A program made the position numbers and the translations under genes. This document shows, in pieces, positions 10,433-20,533 of a stretch of DNA of 64,000 nt. Every line of letters begins with the position of its first letter. The first letter of the stretch is position 1. This DNA is from Pisolithus tinctorius (lineage: Eukaryota > Basidiomycota > Agaricomycetes > Boletales > Pisolithaceae): assembly GCA_024663395.1 (NCBI GenBank), contig JANFAH010000052.1, positions 248,001 to 312,000 on the forward strand. Direction: 5' to 3'. The notes under the pieces are model-generated. The model made no database searches and was not told the DNA's origin. It saw only the letters and a program-made list of their open reading frames with translations.

Positions 10433-13400
10433 CTAATTCTCAATAGACCTGAAACATTGATGCCACTTGGTGCCATGAACCATCTGACTCAAATCTAATT
10501 CTACACAGCATCCAATGGGGATGACTGCAGTGTTCCACATGGAGTAAAAGGGTACCCTGAGTGATGCAGGTATCCACAGCAGCAACCTTCCATTAGGGCC
10601 TTTCAACCAGCCATCATTGTGAAGTTTCACAGGTTCATCCCTATCAGCATGTGCATCCTGGAGACAATCAAGCAGTTGCCCAGCATCATGCAATGCATGA
10701 GAAGACATGGAGGAAAAACATATTGAATGTGCTTAATGGTTTCAGTGTAAGTGAGATCCATAAGAAATGGGAAATGCTCACCATATGCAGGGAAAGGCAA
10801 GGCACATGCACTCCTTGGATTGTTTGCAGGTGGTTCAAATGTGTCTTGGTTGCAAAGCATTTCTTCATAACTCTCAGCATCCCAAACCCTCACAGTCTTG
10901 TCATCTGAGCCTGAGACAATCCTCTTCCCATCAGGGGAGAATGCCACTGATGTGACATAATGTGTATGACCCTCCAGAGGACTGCCAACCTGCACACCTC
11001 TCTCAGCATCCCAAACCCTCACAGTCTTGTCATCTGAGCCTGAGACAATCCTCTTCCCATCAGGGGAGAATGCCACTGTTCTGATATAATGTGTATGACC
11101 CTCAAGAGGGCTGCCAACCGGCACACCTCTCTCAGCATCCCAAACCCTCACAGTCTTGTCACCTGAGCCTGAGACAATCCTCTTCCCATCAGGGGAGAAT
11201 GCCACTGATGTAACAGAATCTGTATGACCCTCCAGAGGGTTGCCAACCTGCACACCTCTCTCAGTATCCCAAACCCTCACAGTCTGATCATCTGAGCCTG
11301 AGACAATCCTCTTCCCATCAGGGGAGAACACCACTGATCTGACATAATGTGTATGACCCTCCAAAGGGCTGCCAACCTGCACACCTCTCTCAGCATCCCA
11401 AACCCTCACAGTCTTGTCACCTGAGCCTGAGACAATTCTCTTCCCATCAGGGGAGAATGCCACCGATGTGACACAATTTGTATGATCCTCCAGAGGGCTG
11501 CCAACCTGCACACCTCTCTCAGCATCCCAAACCCTCACAGTCTTGTCATCTGAGCCTGAGACAATCCTCTTCCCATCAGGGGAGAATGCCACTGATGTGA
11601 CATAATGTGTATGACCCTCCAGAGGACTGCCAACCTGCATGCCTCTCTCAGCATCCCAAACCCTCACAGTCTTGTCATCTGAGCCTGAGATAATCCTCTT
11701 CCCATCAGGGGAGAATGCCACTGATCTGAAATAATCTGTATGACCCTCCAGAGGGTTGCCAACCTGCACACCTCTCTCAGCATCCCAAACCCTCACAGTC
11801 TTGTCAATAGAGCCTGAGACAATCCTCTTCCCATCAGGGGAGAATGCCACTGACCTGACATAATCTGTATGACCCTCCAGAGGGTTGCCAACCTGCACAC
11901 CTCTCTCAGCATCCCAAACCCTTACAGTCATGTCATTTGAGCCTGAGACAATCCTCTTCCCATCAGGGGAGAATGCCACTGATCTGACATAATTTGTATG
12001 ACCCTCCAGAGGACTGCCAACCTGCACACCTCTCTCAGCATCCCAAACCCTCACAGTCTTGTCTTCTGAGCCTGAGACAATCCTCTTCCCATCAGGGGAG
12101 AATGCCACTGATGTGACATAATGTGTATGACCCTCCAGAGGGTTGCCAACCTGCACACCTCTCTCAGCATCCCAAACCCTCACAGTCTTGTCTTCTGAGC
12201 CTGAGACAATCCTCTTCCCATCAGGGGAGAATGTCACTGATGTGACATAATTTGTATGACCCTCCAGAGGACTGCCAACCTGCACACCTCTCTCAGCATC
12301 CCAAACCCTCACAGTCTTATCATTTGAGCCTGAGACAATCCTCTTCCCATCAGGGGAGAATGCCACTGATGTGACATAATGTGTATGACCCTCCAGAGGG
12401 TTGCCAACCTGCACACCTCTCTCAGCATCCCAAACCCTCACAGTCTTGTCATTTGAGCCTGAGACAATCCTCTTCTCATCAGGGGAGAATGCCACTGATG
12501 TGACATAACGTGTATGACCCTTGCCCTCCAGAGGGCTGCCAACCTGCACTCCTCTCTCAGCATCCCAAACCCTCAAAATCTTGTCATTTGAGCCTGAGAG
12601 AATCCTCCTCCCATCAGGGGAGAATGTCACTGATCTGACATAATCTTTGTGGCCCCCTAAAACCAGCTGAACACCTGGCCACTCCTTGAACCCTCCTGCA
12701 AAAACCTCTGCTAGACAATGGAATTTTGGCAGGAGCAGTTTTGACAGAAAGCTGTTTGATGGACAAAATGAAAGTGCAGAGATGTAGACGTGCATTGCAC
12801 TGTGTGAGATTGCATTGCCAAAGTTCCAAATGAACTGTATCCCATCTTGTGCCAATGCTAATGTATCCTCGAGCCCACTTTGGCCCTTTCATAGGTCTCA
12901 GATGATGATATGCATAAATTATGGAATACTCACTTGTAGCCACTTTGCAGTACAGGCAAGAGCATCTGCAGTATTTCCAACTAAACCAAGCAGACTCATG
13001 GCCTCAAGCCAGAACAGAAGCCTTTCACTTCCAACCACAGTGTGCACCAGCGCTGCCAGCCTGGAGTCAAATGCGGTCTGCTGTAGATGTTTCGCCCAGA
13101 ATCGACAGGAATAAGATAGATGCGGCAAGATGTTTTGGGCACTCCTCTCGGGTAAATCATGAATGTCGACATTGCTGAAGTAGGAACTCTCCAGTCCACA
13201 GATGTTGAACTTCAGATCCCTGCAAAGAATTTGCAATGACGCAAAGGACTGGCCATACGAGTCGGTCATGTCAATGAAGTAGACCCCACTCCGTGAACGA
13301 TCGGTTAGGAAGTCGTAGAATGATGCATGGAGAGGGCGAACAGGAGATGAACGGTCAATAATGCCGCTGAGCACCGGAGCCATGAATTCCAAGATGACAG

Positions 13401-15633
13401 AAATGTCATAACAACGATCCTCCTTGCTTGGGAAGTGCATTCGCATCAGCCTCAGCGTCTGCATTGGCAGGGGCTCCATGACCATCAAAATCTGCCGCAT
13501 CACCGAACGAAATCGGGAAAGGGGTACCGGTGATGAGGGTATACCGCTCTCCAGGATTGAGATATATGTTGCATCCAGAAGCGTCCTCCCGTCTCCGGAT
13601 TGCAAAGTGACAACATTGTCAAACCGTTCCTTCACGGTAAGTCCAGCTGTCCTTGGCATGACAAATTCACAAGCCAGACGGGCCCATTCGAACAACCCAT
13701 TCGCCTTTTCAGCAATCTGATTTATCTCAGTGGATCCGATGTCTTCTAGGTGACCAACTTCTCTCGTAACGAATAGACGGATGTCACGTTCTGCGGATTC
13801 CAAGGGAATGTCATCCAGACAGGTTTTTAGCACATGCTGTGAATTTCCCAGCACGGACTTGATGTCCGGTAATGGTCTGGACGTCAAAAGAACGCGGAAA
13901 TTGGCAGGCAAACGGGATGCCTCGGTCGACGTGAGGAATGACAAAATGTGCCTTCTTGACTTGTCTGTCCCGCTTTCGTCCAAGGCATCAACAACCACCA
14001 CCACGTTCCCGACTATCGCTCCCTTGGCCTTCGACAGCGGTTCCAAGATGAGCCGTTGCCATTGCTGCGCTACGTCAGGCGTAGTCTTGAGAGTGTGATC
14101 CTCCGCAAGAGTAGAAGCCAACGCTCGTCGAAACGCAGGGTCACGTCCAGCCAGATCGCGCGCGATGGTAGTGAACATCTTCTCTTCGCGGTGCTCGGAT
14201 TGTCTGTCACGGACGAAGCAAAAGCAAGACCCGATTCCCCCTACGTCCTTGACCCACGATGCAATTGTATGCGCAATAGCAGACTTTCCCCTCCCAGCCT
14301 GACCATGAAGCCACAAGATCCGGGGCACATCGACGTCACGATTGGTAATCCAACCAATGATCTGCTGTAAAACCTCTGTCCTCGTACCATCAAGACATCT
14401 CTTGGTCGTGTTCAGGCCAGCCCCGCCCGCGTAAGCCATGCCATCGAGGTTCAAATCCTCGAATACGCGAGTCACGTTGATGTGAATGTTCCGGATCGTG
14501 CGGTCGCGGTACTGCTGCATCAAGTCATCTAGGGTTTTGATGTGGCCATCGGCAATGGTCTGCGTTTCAGATAAAATATTTTTCCCCATTCTTTCCCCTG
14601 AGGACGTACGTATCGCATCAACACATTGAGACCATATAAAAATAAGACGTACAGAAGCTCTTCGTTTCGGAATAGTCTTTGATGAATTGTGCAGAGTCAC
14701 TTATCACCCGCGCGATCATTGCAAGGGTATCCTTCATGTTTTCGATATTCTTTATGGTGTCATCTTCCGCAAGGAATTCATAGGTATTCCTGATTTTATT
14801 CAGCAGACTGGATACTGCTGCATCTCGATTCACTTGGCTGATGAGCAACTATGGACGATGTGAGATAAGGAAAGTCCATCGAAGTGTGAACGTACATTGG
14901 AAGCAGCGGACAAGATTCCCAGCGCAATCTTGGCATAGGGGTGAACCTGGCGAACCCCATGCGGTGAACGTATCGGATGCAAATATAAAACACGTACGTT
15001 GGAAAGAGTAGTAACGATTTCATTGAAAACTTTGAAAGGTTTGAGATACGTATCGCTGAAGTTTTCGATTTCCGTGAATTGGGTATTGGCGTCGTCGATG
15101 ACACTGATGACACTACATCCGATGCGAGAAATAGGATTAATGTCATCGAATGCTTTCACCGCGGCTTCGACATCTTGTCCAACCGCAGCTGATGCGGGTG
15201 GTGACTGTGTCTCGTCGGCTGGCCTTTGGGTCTGTCCAAAGGGGATCAGCCAGGCTCATAGCATGAGGAGGAGGTTACAGATGACGTACGTCCTCTGTTC
15301 CGGGCGCTGGTGATTGTTCCATTTGTTCCTGAGGACCCACATCGGTGTTTGTATGAGCCCTCTCCGTCGCAGTGGTTTGATGACTTTGGATCTTCCGATG
15401 GAAGAAGCGCTTGATCCTGGCAAGCCCTCCCTTGGATGCGCTGCTCGAAGTTTCCACATCAAGGGTAGGACTCTCTGGCGGAGCCCGAGAAGGGCCTTGA
15501 GACTGATCCCCAAAATCAACATGCCATCTCCTGGCAAAGACAATATGCGTACCATCAGGCGGCTAGACGCAGAACCGGGCGGCTTTCCAAAATCCAAGAG
15601 ACGACGATGTTTCTTCGACTGCATGCGTGCCAT
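10433..15633 (-). CDS. NACHT-WD40 NLR-like (STAND) protein with 14 near-identical WD40 repeats
   Basis: A fungal NLR-type signal-transducing ATPase. Exons, in reading order: about 15633-15290, 15231-14998, 14946-14896, 14848-14653, 14597-12934, 12885-10720 and 10657-10433; phases agree from the second exon on. The N-terminal region matches the helical leader common in Agaricomycete NACHT proteins. The NACHT domain has a P-loop GQAGRGKS (14304-14281) and Walker B-like VVVVDALDES. WD40 repeats fill 12654 to about 10870. The last exon has LHNDGWLKGPNGRLLLWIP and VELDLSQMVHGTKW, the usual ending of this family. Excluding the first exon the frame covers 1511 residues. The first exon is uncertain: ATG 15633 is not in frame with the conserved part ending APGTED, so the real start may lie elsewhere or be frameshifted. 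The 51-nt intron 14997-14947 has no stop and keeps frame. Such proteins act in non-self recognition and cell death in other fungi; that role is inferred here. Confidence 0.9.
10870..12654 (-). repeat. 14 x 129-bp WD40 repeat array inside the NLR gene
   Basis: Fourteen copies of a 43-residue unit (GHT..V.SVAFSPDGKRIVSGS then .DKTV.. and WDAERGVQVGSPLE). One extra GK insertion follows the first repeat, and the last repeat leaves the pattern after VWDAES. Copies differ almost only at the residues after GHT (H, N, D or R, then Y/C/S, V/F/I, T/R) and at the residue after SGS (N, E, D, G or I). By eye I count only three CpG dinucleotides in about 1.78 kb, while the NACHT exon of the same gene is rich in CpG. 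Confidence 0.95.
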
Positions 15634-17129
15634 TGAAAGGTGTTTCGTGTATGGTTTGTGAGTTCTGTTCGACGTCGAGGATGCGAGACGTGGAAAAGGT
15701 GAGGCTGTATGTATTATGTAAGCACGATGTGCCCAGTTGCCAAACCTAGTGTTGTTAGCGGTCGATATCTTCCTGCTCGACATCGCCCACTCCGATATGC
15801 AGACGTGCCAGTCGGCAGCCATGATCGCCACATTCATGTCGGCTGTTTGTACTGTCTGGTAATACCCACAGGCACTTGCCGACTTGCCTGCCTCCATTGC
15901 CAAGTGCGATCAGTCAGCGATAGTCTACTACCGTTCTACACTAGAACAAGTGTCACCGGAAAGCTCCTCCGCCCCAACTCTTTCCTCCAGTAAACTGTTC
16001 TACCATGTACGTGCATGAGATGTGATGCAGGAGGGGTGCGTAGATCGACAATTTCCTTGGCGTTCATTGCCGCTCATCCCCCAATTGTTCTCGGTTGTAT
16101 TTTTGACAATGGGGAGTCAGCGCTGTCGGCCGTAGGCAAGCAAGGCCAGGGGCACACCTATATTGCCCGACTACATGCCAGCTGGTGCTCCAGTGCACAA
16201 GGGTGCTCTGCCCTCAGCTTGTCTGGCTGCTCGACCTTGGACAATCTTAGTGAACCGCAAGTCGCACTCGTCCACAACACTGCATGCTACCTTGCTCTGA
16301 AACAGTTCCAGAGGCCGGAACCAAATTGGTATTCGTTCATTGAGGGGCCACCATCGTGATTCACAAACGTTGTGAACGCATGCATCCCACCAATGTCGAT
16401 CACAAATGTGCTGCTATCTGCAAGATATGAACATGAAACTACTGGGCCTTTTTTTCTCTCCTTACTACACTACGAGGGCGAGGAGTCCCTTACCCCCGGT
16501 ATTTGCCCTTATGAAGTAACTGGCCAGTAAGTTCTAAGTCGATGACTGCTTCGCTGGCTAATAACCGGAAGCATCTGCTAGTTGCTAGATAACATATTCT
16601 AGAAATGGTGAGCTGATGCTACTACCCCTTCCTTGTCTTTGGCAACATCTAGCATGGGCATCGCCACTGACGATGCGGACAGGCCAGTAGCCGAACCGGA
16701 TGTCTAGGCAGTACAGAACTGTAGTCCTAGCGCTTGGCGGGACTTTTTGCGGTTTGTCAAGTCCAAAACTTAGCTGGTTCGCCAATCACACTTGACTCCC
16801 CCTCAACGTGATTGTAGCAAAAGAGTAAAACTTGATATTCCACTTTCTAAGAGTCATCTCCGGAATATGTGAGTGATACGCTGCAGGCATCTATGCTACA
16901 TCATACCAAATGGTACAGGATGCTATAGCTACAGTAAGTCGTAACGATCAGGTGCATAAGGAAATGTCGTACGTAGAGTAAGATGAACACACGTTCGTAT
17001 GTGAAGAGATCATTGAAAATTTAGTGTTTATAAAAATGGGATTTCCCCTTGCCCCCTCATGATTTGAAGCCCTTGTCGATGTGATTGCAGTTTCATGTTG
17101 GATTCACCAAGTTTGATTTGGGTAGTTCT
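15634..17129. other. Intergenic region, no supported gene
   Basis: The open frame at 16015-16359 shows no family resemblance and no splice support, and I see no repeat or RNA gene. This stretch separates the NLR gene from the zinc-finger gene; both lie on the minus strand, so the 5' end and promoter of the NLR gene should be near 15650-16000. Confidence 0.4.
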
Positions 17130-18100
17130 TCCATACCTGCTGTCGATAGTTATCCTTCCTAAGGAAGGTCTTCTCGCAGGCACCCCCACCATACTGGCGG
17201 ATCCAACCTTCAAGAAGCCGCATTAGCGCAACCGCACACACACATACAACGTCGAATGACTGTGCGCACCTTCGTCATTCGTGTGCATGCACTTGATGTG
17301 CCCCTTTACCTGCTCTCTACGCTTAAATGTCCCCCTGCAAGTGGCATGGGGACAGAGGAAGGTCTTGCTATCGGGTTCTCCATCCTTACTGGGTTCCCAC
17401 CGAGTGAAACAGGTACCTGTCTCCCACATGTTCTTTTAGTGCTAGGGGTGGTGGGTAAGGGGGACACCGCATGTTTGCTTCTCTGCAGGGCGGATGGCGT
17501 TGGTGGGTTGGACGGAGTGGGCAGGGTAGACTTAGTAAACAAGTTCTGTGTCTGCGTGATTGGTGTTGGGAAGGATTGCCCAGATGTCGGTGGGAACAAA
17601 TGAGTATATGCGCCCTCGGCAGGGAACAAGCTCGGATCAGGCACCACCACCAGGCTTGGGGGCCAAAAGGCATCTGTAAAACACAGCGAGGGGCATTTGA
17701 TTCTGTGTGGGGTGGACGAGTTTGACAGGTTCTGTGCCTGTATGCACGGCATCGGTCTGGATAGTCCAGGCATTGGTGTGAATGTAGGAGTATATGCGGT
17801 CGCGGCAGGCAACATTCCAGGATTAGCCATCACTGGCAAAGAGGGCCAAAAAGTATCTGGAGAAATCAGCAAAGGGACGCTGGACCGACGGGTGACTGAT
17901 GATGAGACGAGATAAAGCGACTGCAAGTTCTGAGTGATGGTTGATGGAAGGAGTCTCTGCTGGCAGATCGAAGCGTGTAGGCTGGGCAAGATCATGGTGC
18001 ATGGCATACAGGACGCAGTGCATCTGGGGTGCTTGGTTCGCACCTTCCAATAACGCGAAGACCAGCGACCCGTGTATCGAGATGCATGCCAGGGATGCAC
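17130..18100 (-). CDS. C2H2 zinc-finger protein with a Pro/Ser-rich N-terminal region
   Basis: Around 17360-17270 the minus strand reads FLCPHATCRGTFKRREQVKG followed by HIKCMH, a C-x4-C-x12-H-x4-H finger. Downstream, after a probable intron, 17195-17140 encodes ACEKTFLRKDNYRQQ, which looks like the core of a second finger; at the expected first Cys position there is Tyr (TAT instead of TGT). Upstream, 18100-17440 is Pro/Ser/Thr-rich with an internal duplication of about 60 residues: one copy runs from TFWPSLPVMANPG, the second from AFWPPSLVVVPDP, and both end in a QAQNL/QTQNL block. Linking the finger frame to the Pro-rich frame needs a splice I could not place, so the gene model is incomplete. 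A DNA-binding regulator is the natural guess; the target is unknown. Confidence 0.55.
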
Positions 18101-18373
18101 AGCAGTGAATGATAAGCCCCTCGCAAATTGGAAGTCGATTGCTACCCAGTCATGTCAGCCACCTGGACATGCCCCACCATAAACAGCATGTTGTTGCACT
18201 GTTGTATACATTGTGGAACACATAGTGTCAGGACTAAAGGAAGAGCAGGTGACAAACCTCGGAGTGGTGCGGCGAGAGGATGAGGGGGAGTGTTGGGGCC
18301 AAACTTGCTTGCCGGCATCTGATCACTCTCGTCCACTTCAGCACACTGGCAGCTTCCACCGAAGTCAGCATCA

Positions 18374-18774
18374 TTGCACCCGCCATTCTATGCACGACGT
18401 AGTAGGCGAGGTACACTTGCCAGTGTCCAAGTAACGCAACTCCTTTTTTTTCTCCAGGACTATACACTCCTGCAGTATGACCAGGCAGGGCATCCCAACT
18501 TCCACCCACTTCTAAGAGTGGTACTTCGACACCCAGAATTCACCCATGAGCAGGCGTTAGAAACACTCGAGCAGGAATGGGAAAATCAACAGCAGGCTCG
18601 GGCAAGGCTTCAACCAGACCCACTCCGGCTAACCTTCGACACAGGCAAAATGGTACCAACAGTACCGCGGATATGACCCTCGGAGTATGTGATCATTCGC
18701 CTTGAAGCTTTCAAACATGTTTCCTTATGGTTCTTTACACGGGAGGGACTAAAAGGTGTGGCAGGGCTAGTGGA
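18374..18774 (+). pseudogene. 5' part of a basidiomycete gene split by the copia insertion
   Basis: After a likely 3' splice site near 18457 the frame encodes DYTLLQYDQAGHPNFHPLL, then an acidic helical stretch (LETLEQEWENQQQARA), then EYVIIRLEAFKHVSLWFFTR up to the insertion point. I recognise this as an uncharacterised Agaricomycete family in which a Trp-Phe-Phe-Thr segment is followed by an F-x-E-F-L-helix part. One TGA at 18674-18676 interrupts the frame (a CGA before C-to-T change would fit). The continuation lies at 29397. Removing the copia element and one copy of its GTGGA duplication joins GLV to DSKHDKPD in frame. No function is known to me. Confidence 0.6.
18770..18774 (+). other. 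Target-site duplication of the copia element, left copy (GTGGA)
   Basis: GTGGA directly left of the 5' LTR is repeated directly right of the 3' LTR at 29392-29396. Five base pairs is the usual duplication for Ty1/copia and Ty3 integrases. Confidence 0.95.
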
Positions 18775-18990
18775 TGTTGGTGTCAATGGTCACGTGGTTA
18801 TGCACGTCTGTACTTATAGGTTTGTTTGCATTGCTTTGCACCTCAGCTGTTGTGTCTACAATGCTGAGGTGAGTACGATAGCCCCTGAGGACCTGTCTAC
18901 ATACTCATTCTTGTAGCGTGTCCAATCAGGTAGAGTTAATCAAAGCCATTGTGTCTACAATGCTGAGCATGTCTGATCAGTTTCTCTACA
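18775..18990 (+). repeat. 5' LTR of the copia element
   Basis: 216 bp, TGTTGGTGTC...TTTCTCTACA. It differs from the 3' LTR at ten positions, all transitions and all within nine CG/TG/CA dinucleotide sites. It contains an internal TACTTATAGG TATA-like box and a repeated GTGTCTACAATGCTGAG motif. Confidence 0.97.
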
Positions 18991-19002
18991 GGTTATGAGC
19001 CC
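18991..19002 (+). promoter_or_regulatory. Primer-binding site complementary to the initiator tRNA-Met anticodon arm
   Basis: GGTTATGAGCCC follows the 5' LTR without a gap. Its complement GGGCTCATAACC is the anticodon-loop sequence of a eukaryotic initiator tRNA-Met, with CAT as anticodon. Copia-type elements are known to prime from an internal cut of this tRNA, so this fits half-tRNA priming rather than use of the CCA end. Confidence 0.8.
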
Positions 19003-19464
19003 TCTTCAAACCAACTGAGAACAACACAGTTGTACATTCTGCATACACAGTGCATATACTGCATATACCTATCTTTACCGCGTATTTGCATTATCCCTGG
19101 TGCTCGTCATGGGCAAACTTGATCACATCCCTGAGTTCACTGATGCCTTGACCTTCTTTGCCTGGAAGACTCAGATACTCCTGGCTTTAGATTGTGAGGG
19201 TGCATATAGTCATGTTAGTGATGGCACAGACCCTTTAGACCCTGTTGAGTTTGCTTCTGAGCAACCACAGGCTGCAAACCCAACCAAGATCACTGATGCT
19301 GAAAAAAAGGCTATTCTTGGGTGGTCCAAAGACAATGCTGTGGCTAAGGACATCCTATGCTGTCATTTATCACCAGCTGTCTTATGTCTCATTCCCCAAG
19401 AGCGGTCCACTACTGCTCGTGACATCTGGAAGGCTCTTCATGACAATTTTTGTTGGAACATAAA

Positions 19465-19700
19465 GTGCCCCTGTGGTACTTGACCACTGTGCGATGTTTT
19501 GGCTGCTTACATAAGCTGAAATAGCGCACCTACTTGTAGTATTTTCTACTAGTATTCCCTCAGTAGTTTGTTCACTACTGAGGGTAAGTCCATCATATTA
19601 CAAGTATTCTACTATACTGACATCCTGTAGTAGCCTACAGGTATATCTAATATATCAGTAGTTTGTTCACTACTGAGGTAGCCTACAGATCCTTCTACAA
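19465..19700. repeat. Hairpin-rich segment interrupting the copia gag
   Basis: Three perfect inverted repeats lie close together: CCCTCAGTAGT at 19557-19567 with ACTACTGAGGG at 19574-19584; CCTGTAG at 19624-19630 with CTACAGG at 19635-19641; TCAGTAGT at 19655-19662 with ACTACTGA at 19669-19676. The first and third share the loop TTGTTC. AT-rich, non-coding, and absent from the gag pattern on both sides. It may be a small non-autonomous insertion; I could not define ends or a duplication. Confidence 0.6.
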
Positions 19701-20017
19701 TTTTGACCACATCAATGTCAGCTCCCATCATCTTGTCCATGTGAAGATTCTGCACCTGTGAATGAAAGATGCTAGTGATGCAGCCCAGTACCTGTCAGAA
19801 CATTCAGCTGCCCAACAGGACCTCATTCGCATGGGGGCATCCTACTCTGATGAGGAGGCCATTTCTCACCTTATAGAAGGTCTTCCAGACACTGGCACCT
19901 GGCTGTCTTTTCGCCTCTTCCTACAGACCTCCTGCTTGACTAAGACCCCTGCTCCTACAGCATCCACAACTTCTGCTTCCCAAGCAGGCTCTTCTGTCTC
20001 TGCTGTGCTGTCCACAG

Positions 20018-20022
20018 GTTCA
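20018..20022 (+). other. Target-site duplication of the Ty3 element, left copy (GTTCA)
   Basis: GTTCA precedes the left LTR and is found again at 25056-25060 right of the other LTR. Joining the flanks over one copy restores the copia gag frame (LSTGSTMFESVSV). Confidence 0.95.
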
Positions 20023-20417
20023 TGTGACGAGACCTAAACAACAGGGTTTGTTGTAGGCTCGCACCAAGAACCAACAGAAAAAGAGAAAGAGAGAAGAGAG
20101 GAGACGGCTTAGAAGCAGGCGACTTTAGGACTTGAAGACCCAAATGAACTAGCTTAGAGCTAGTTGGGTGATTGAACGGTGATACTTATACTACAGCACA
20201 TGAGGCTATGGCGAGGCATACATAAGGTCCGTGACATCATAGTGATGTCATAATGATATCATAGCGGAGCGGAACGTACCAGAAGGGAGAAGCAAGGCGA
20301 AGGTGAGGCGAGGTCCAGGCCAGAGTCTGGACCAAGTCCAAGAGATAAGATAAGACAGAAAGATTTAGATAAGATGAAAAGAAAAGAGAAGAGAAGAAAA
20401 GAGTACGTATCGTAACA
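20023..20417 (-). repeat. 3' LTR of the Ty3 chromovirus
   Basis: 395 bp, with the extra 15 bp of AAGAG-type sequence near 20385-20400. Compared with the 5' LTR it has TG or CA at the three sites where that copy keeps CG. Confidence 0.95.
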
Positions 20418-20432
20418 CTATCCCCTCCTTAG
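20418..20432 (-). promoter_or_regulatory. Polypurine tract of the Ty3 element
   Basis: On the minus strand AAGGAGGGGATAG directly precedes the 3' LTR, the usual start site of plus-strand DNA synthesis. Confidence 0.75.
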
Positions 20433-20533
20433 AAATCGACTTCCAGGCGATTGAAGATAGGGACAGTGTCGGTAAAGTTTTCTAGGGGTTTGAAGAGGGA
20501 GGAGAAAAGGGAGGATTCCATGCCACGGAGTTT

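Larger units (their letters stand above)
19100..20022 (+). pseudogene. Copia gag, first part, interrupted twice
   Basis: From 19100 the frame encodes LDHIPEFTDALTFFAWKTQI and a helical capsid-type region ending at RDIWKALHDNF near 19450, the typical start of a copia gag. It then runs into an unrelated hairpin-rich segment and stops at 19483. The gag resumes in another frame at 19762 (QDLIRMGASYSDEEAISHLI) up to the insertion point of the Ty3 element at 20022. It continues beyond that element at 25056. The capsid would package the RNA in the cytoplasm; this copy cannot make an intact protein. Confidence 0.85.

Noticed and set aside
10870..12654. CRISPR-like regular repeats
   Set aside because: The period of 129 bp is entirely coding, has no spacers, and translates into WD40 repeats.
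14440..14462. tRNA T-arm-like sequence CGAGGTTCAAATCCTCG
   Set aside because: It lies in the NACHT exon and encodes a conserved segment (EDLNLDG) on the other strand; no acceptor, D or anticodon arms are found at the right distance.
15256..15903. Long minus-strand open frame (215 codons) over the first NLR exon
   Set aside because: The family-like sequence (HRKIQSHQTTATERAHTNTD) is in another frame; this one shows no family pattern. Its MARMQSKK segment may still contain the real start.
16015..16359. Plus-strand open frame of 114 codons
   Set aside because: No domain, no neighbouring exons, no recognisable family; probably chance.
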